From assembly GCA_020444775.1 (NCBI GenBank), contig JAGRHX010000931.1:1-8207 (forward strand): DNA of 8,207 nt, read 5' to 3'. A program made the position numbers and the translations under genes. Numbering within the stretch: position 1 is the first letter of the stretch; every line of letters starts with the position of its first letter. The DNA is from Gammaproteobacteria bacterium (GTDB lineage: Bacteria; Pseudomonadota; Gammaproteobacteria; HK1). A model generated the notes under the pieces. That model searched no databases. It had not been told where the DNA came from and saw only the letters and a program-made list of their open reading frames with translations. Positions 5,311-8,207 of this stretch are shown here, piece by piece.

Positions 5311-6546
5311 ATGAACAGCGACACCGACAGCATACGCCGCGTCAACCTGATTCGCCGTCGCGCCTACGAAGCGCTGGAGGTCGGTCGTGGGGACGACCGG
5401 ATCAGTCAGGCGCTGGACCTGTGCCTGATCGGGCTCATCGTGCTCAATGCCATCGCCTTCATCGTCGAGACCATCCCATCCGTGGAGGCAAGCTACGGCC
5501 CCCACCTGGATCTCTTCAATCTGTTCTCGGTCATTGTCTTCACGATCGAGTATGGGCTGCGCGTTTGGAGCTGCGTGGAGATGCCGTTCCTGCGTCGCAT
5601 GCCGGCCTGGAAGGCGCGGCTGCATTTTGCCCGGCGACCCTATCTCATCATCGATCTGCTCGCGGTCCTGCCCTTCTATCTCGCCTTCGTGTTGCCCATC
5701 GACCTGCGCGTGCTGCGGGTGCTGCGTTTGATCAGGCTGGCGAAGCTGGCGCGTTATTCACCGGCGCTGAACGCGATCGTTGAGGTCTTCCATCGGGAAT
5801 CCAGAACCCTGCTCGGCGCTCTGCTGCTGATGACGATCGTGCTGCTGTTGTCGGCCAGCGGCATGCACCTCCTGGAGAAGGATGCCCAGCCGGATGCGTT
5901 CGGCACCATTCCGGATGCCGCCTGGTGGGCGATGGCCACGCTGACCACGGTCGGCTATGGCGACGTGTCGCCGGTGACGCCGTTTGGCAAGCTGTTCGGT
6001 GGCCTGGTGATGCTGCTCGGATTGGGCATGTTCGCGCTGCCGATCGCGATCATCGCGACCGGCTTCGCCCAGGAGGTGGGTCGCAGGGATTTCGTCGTCA
6101 CCTGGCCGTTGATCGCCCGCATTCCATTGCTCGCCGAGCTCGACACCGGCCAGGTGCTGACCCTGATGCCACATCTCAGCTCACACAACTACCCGCCGCA
6201 CTGGGACGTGGTGAGCGCCGGCGACGTGGCCGCTTCGATGTATTTCATCGCCTCGGGAAAGGTTCGGATCCGCACCGATGCCGGTGACACCGAGCTCGGC
6301 ACCGGCGACTTCTTCGGCGAGGTCGAGATGCTCGAGGGCGTCCGCTATCAGTTCAGCTTCACCACGACCACCCGGGTCAGGCTGTTGGAGCTTGGGCGTG
6401 CCGAGTTCTTCCGACTGGAGAATGCCAATCCGGAGCTCGGTGAGCGGATCCGCACGATTGCCAAGGCGCGGGCCGAGGCCCGTGCCGCCGGTCGACCCGA
6501 ACCGCATGCAATCCAGGTTCGAGATGGCGAGTCGGGCGCCGGTTGA
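5311..6546 (+). CDS. Six-transmembrane potassium channel with C-terminal cyclic-nucleotide-binding domain (MloK1-like)
   Basis: The 411-residue inner-membrane tetrameric-type potassium channel has helices S1 (about 34-54), S2 (66-86), S3 (110-129), S4 (131-149), S5 (166-187), pore helix (202-212), S6 (225-252), a short linker and a cyclic-nucleotide-binding domain (about 286-375). The selectivity filter is T213-V-G-Y-G-D218. S4 has a basic residue at every third position: R133, R136, R139, R142, K145, R148. After S6 comes the A-T-G-F-A-Q-E-V-G-R-R-D linker typical of MloK1 relatives. In the nucleotide pocket F335-G336-E337 and R345 are present, but the usual R-[S/T]-A is R-Y-Q. The protein is longer than MloK1 (355) because of N- and C-terminal extensions. 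ATG 5311 is the only reasonable start near the first helix, although no Shine-Dalgarno is seen. The ligand (cAMP, other, or none) is unproven. Confidence 0.92.
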   Translation: MNSDTDSIRRVNLIRRRAYEALEVGRGDDRISQALDLCLIGLIVLNAIAFIVETIPSVEASYGPHLDLFNLFSVIVFTIEYGLRVWSCVEMPFLRRMPAWKARLHFARRPYLIIDLLAVLPFYLAFVLPIDLRVLRVLRLIRLAKLARYSPALNAIVEVFHRESRTLLGALLLMTIVLLLSASGMHLLEKDAQPDAFGTIPDAAWWAMATLTTVGYGDVSPVTPFGKLFGGLVMLLGLGMFALPIAIIATGFAQEVGRRDFVVTWPLIARIPLLAELDTGQVLTLMPHLSSHNYPPHWDVVSAGDVAASMYFIASGKVRIRTDAGDTELGTGDFFGEVEMLEGVRYQFSFTTTTRVRLLELGRAEFFRLENANPELGERIRTIAKARAEARAAGRPEPHAIQVRDGESGAG

Positions 6547-6553
6547 CCACCGA

Positions 6554-6581
6554 CCGAGACCTCGGCAGACCGCCTCCGAGG
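6554..6581. terminator. Stem-loop between convergent channel and enolase-superfamily genes
   Basis: In the 37-base convergent gap, CCTCGG (6560-6565) pairs with CCGAGG (6576-6581) around ten bases; an alternative small hairpin CCGAG/CTCGG spans 6554-6565. The position suits a bidirectional terminator, but no T tract follows on either strand. Confidence 0.3.
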
Positions 6582-6583
6582 AC

Positions 6584-7696
6584 TCAGTCGATCTCCACCC
6601 GGTGCGCGTCCAGCGCCGTTTCGTCGATCTCGATGCCGAGCCCGGGGGTATCGCTGAGATGGTAGAAACCGTTCACCGCGACCGGGGGATTGGCGAAGAT
6701 GACGTGGGTACGGTCGCCCGGGTCGTTCAGCTCGCAAGGCTTGGTGGCGTGTAGCTGGGTCGCACAGATATGCAGATTGGCGACATGGCCGATGGTCGGT
6801 TGGGTTTGATGCGACACCAGCTCCACCCCGTGGGCTTGCGCCAGGGCGATACAGCGTAGCAGGCCGGTGATGCCCCCCATCTTGATGGGATCGGGCTGTA
6901 CCATGCGCACCCCGGCCTGGATCAGCTCGGCCAGCCCCGCCAGCGTGTAGGTCTGCTCGCCGGCCGAGACCGTGATGCCCAGACGCTGGGCGAGCTCGCC
7001 GGTGGCGCCCACGTGGTAGTGCTGCAGCGGCTCCTCGAACCACCAGTAGCCGAGCTCCTCCAAGGCCTTGCCGACACGCAGCGCGCCGCTCATCGAGTAG
7101 CCGTTGTTGGCGTCGAAGGCCAGTGGAAAATCGTCGCCGACCAGCCTTCGCACCGCCCGTGCCTTGGCCAGGTGGTCGGGAATATCGGCGTCCAGACTGA
7201 CCCGCTGATTGTCGAATCGGATCTTGATGGCGGCCGGTTGGTCACGCATGCGTGTCTCGACGATCCGTAACACCCGGTCCAGGCTGCGTTCCACGCCGTT
7301 GCCACCGATGGAGGCGTAGAACGGCAGCGCGGTCCGCCACGCGCCACCGGCCAGCTTGTAGACCGGCTGGCCGAAGCACTTGCCCTTGAGGTCCCAAAGC
7401 GCAATGTCGATGCCGGCCAGCGCGCCGCTCAGCGCCCCTTCCGGCCCGAGCTTGACCAGCCGATGCAGCAGCCGGTCCTGCAGCACGGCATGGTCGAGCG
7501 GATCTTCACCAATCAGCGCCGGGGCGATGTTGTGCTTGATCATCGACAGCGAGGCCAGACCACCTTGCATCGGGGAGACCTCGCCCAGCCCGGTACGACC
7601 GTCATCATCCCAGATACGGACCAGCGCGCTACGTTGCTCGGGCCGGTCCTGGGCGGACCACTGAACCTGGAAAACCTCGACTCGCTCGATTCGCAT
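6584..7696 (-). CDS. Mandelate racemase-type enolase superfamily enzyme (probable acid-sugar dehydratase or racemase)
   Basis: The 370-residue cytosolic Mg-dependent enzyme has a capping domain (about 1-125) and a TIM-barrel (about 126-345). The metal ligands are D195 (F-D-A-N), E221 (F-E-E-P) and E247 (A-G-E-Q). The Asp-His dyad that abstracts the alpha proton in the mandelate racemase subgroup is present as D269 (Q-P-D) and H296 (V-S-H-Q), and E322 (P-C-E-L-N) matches the acid at the last strand. The second-strand motif is K158-I-R160 instead of the K-x-K of mandelate racemase and muconate cycloisomerase. All catalytic groups are therefore in place, but the substrate is not readable; there is no sugar transporter, regulator or aldolase beside it. 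ATG 7696 has GGAG at ten bases; ATG 7714 and TTG 7699 are alternatives. It lies 62 bases after the LigT-like gene and may be in its operon. Confidence 0.88.
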   Translation of the reverse strand: MRIERVEVFQVQWSAQDRPEQRSALVRIWDDDGRTGLGEVSPMQGGLASLSMIKHNIAPALIGEDPLDHAVLQDRLLHRLVKLGPEGALSGALAGIDIALWDLKGKCFGQPVYKLAGGAWRTALPFYASIGGNGVERSLDRVLRIVETRMRDQPAAIKIRFDNQRVSLDADIPDHLAKARAVRRLVGDDFPLAFDANNGYSMSGALRVGKALEELGYWWFEEPLQHYHVGATGELAQRLGITVSAGEQTYTLAGLAELIQAGVRMVQPDPIKMGGITGLLRCIALAQAHGVELVSHQTQPTIGHVANLHICATQLHATKPCELNDPGDRTHVIFANPPVAVNGFYHLSDTPGLGIEIDETALDAHRVEID

Positions 7697-7758
7697 CAAC
7701 TCAGGTCTCCGCATCGGTCACCGCTTCGACCGACGCCGGTCTCGCGATGGTCACTTCA

Positions 7759-8207
7759 TCACGCCTCGTCGGGCGCATCATCGGTCGCACCGCCCCCAAC
7801 GCTCTCGCCGGGCGTTGGACCGAGCGACCACGTCGCCAGCGTGGTGTAGTCGGGCCCGGTGCTGCTCAGCCGGGACGCAACCAGCCTGAATCCGTCCACC
7901 GGCCAGCACAGCACCCTCTCCGGTTGCCAGTCCGGTCCGGCATGCGCCGCCCTGAGCAGCGTCACGTGTGGTAGGAAATCACGCGCAGGTGGGTCCAGAC
8001 CGAGCTCGCGCGCCGCGCCAACCAGCCGCTGATGCAAGGTGACCAGCGCATCGGGCACGCTGGTGGTACCGGCCCAGATGATACCCGAGCGAGGGAAGTG
8101 CCCGATCCTATCGAGCAACAGATCGAAGCCTGGGCCCGCGGCCCCCTGCTCGCCCAGTCCCGGCATCCGCGCGCGCGCCTCATCCGGCACCCGGCCCAGA
8201 TACAACA
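7759..8207 (-). CDS. thpR: RNA 2',3'-cyclic phosphodiesterase / LigT-like 2H phosphoesterase, N-terminus cut by window edge
   Basis: These are the C-terminal 148 codons of a 2H-family enzyme, which acts on 2',3'-cyclic or 2'-5'-linked RNA ends. The visible part begins with L-Y-L-G-R-V-P-D-E, the stretch that follows the first H-x-T in this family; that first catalytic His must lie just outside the window. The second motif F-L-P-H-V-T-L (77-83 of the visible part, His 80) is intact. Between them, G-F-D-L-L-L-D-R-I-G-H-F and I-I-W-A-G are typical of ThpR. The TTG at 8205 is an internal Leu and not a start. An acidic, Gly/Ala/Asp-rich tail follows the Y-x-x-L-x-x-W-x-L that normally ends the fold. 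It is upstream of the enolase-superfamily gene on the same strand, 62 bases away, with no evident functional link. Confidence 0.83.
   Translation of the reverse strand, partial: LYLGRVPDEARARMPGLGEQGAAGPGFDLLLDRIGHFPRSGIIWAGTTSVPDALVTLHQRLVGAARELGLDPPARDFLPHVTLLRAAHAGPDWQPERVLCWPVDGFRLVASRLSSTGPDYTTLATWSLGPTPGESVGGGATDDAPDEA

Overview
The window is high-GC DNA (clearly above 60% by eye) with tight gene packing, GTG/TTG starts and purine-rich ribosome binding sites. The protein families point to a Gammaproteobacterium or a related Pseudomonadota lineage; the species cannot be fixed from the sequence. It reads as chromosomal housekeeping and accessory DNA. I see no tRNA, rRNA, insertion sequence, phage gene or CRISPR array.

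Layout. At the left edge, 15 codons of a minus-strand DsbA/GST-kappa/hydroxychromene-carboxylate-isomerase-like protein begin at 45. A 328-base gap follows, holding a near-consensus sigma-54 type promoter (263-279) pointing right. Next come two plus-strand membrane-associated genes: a YqjE-like two-helix protein (374-880) and a YqjK-like short protein (1048-1386). They converge on a minus-strand AI-2E family transporter (2460-1420), whose best start is a TTG. Divergent from that is a plus-strand DUF883 (ElaB/YqjD family) gene (2724-3038). It converges on a minus-strand DUF2254 membrane protein (4383-3076), preceded on the same strand by a short-chain dehydrogenase (5203-4454). Divergent from the dehydrogenase is a plus-strand six-helix potassium channel with a C-terminal cyclic-nucleotide-binding domain (5311-6546). 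It converges on a minus-strand mandelate-racemase-type enolase-superfamily enzyme (7696-6584), which lies 62 bases downstream of a LigT/ThpR 2H phosphoesterase cut by the right edge.

How the genes may work together. The left two thirds is rich in small or integral inner-membrane proteins: YqjE-like, YqjK-like, AI-2E, DUF883, DUF2254 and the potassium channel. In enteric bacteria the YqjD (DUF883), YqjE and YqjK genes sit together and belong to the stationary-phase/stress response. Here the same three-part set is split by an inverted transporter gene, and the YqjE-like end has a sigma-54 rather than an obvious sigma-70 signature. An envelope or osmotic-stress neighbourhood is a reasonable inference but is not proven. 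The right end is metabolic (acid-sugar-type dehydratase/racemase, RNA-end 2H enzyme) and appears unrelated. I did not find a convincing new multi-gene defence or biosynthetic system. The most checkable novelties are the sigma-54 promoter, the split Yqj module, the altered nucleotide-binding cassette of the channel and the K-x-R variant of the enolase-superfamily enzyme.
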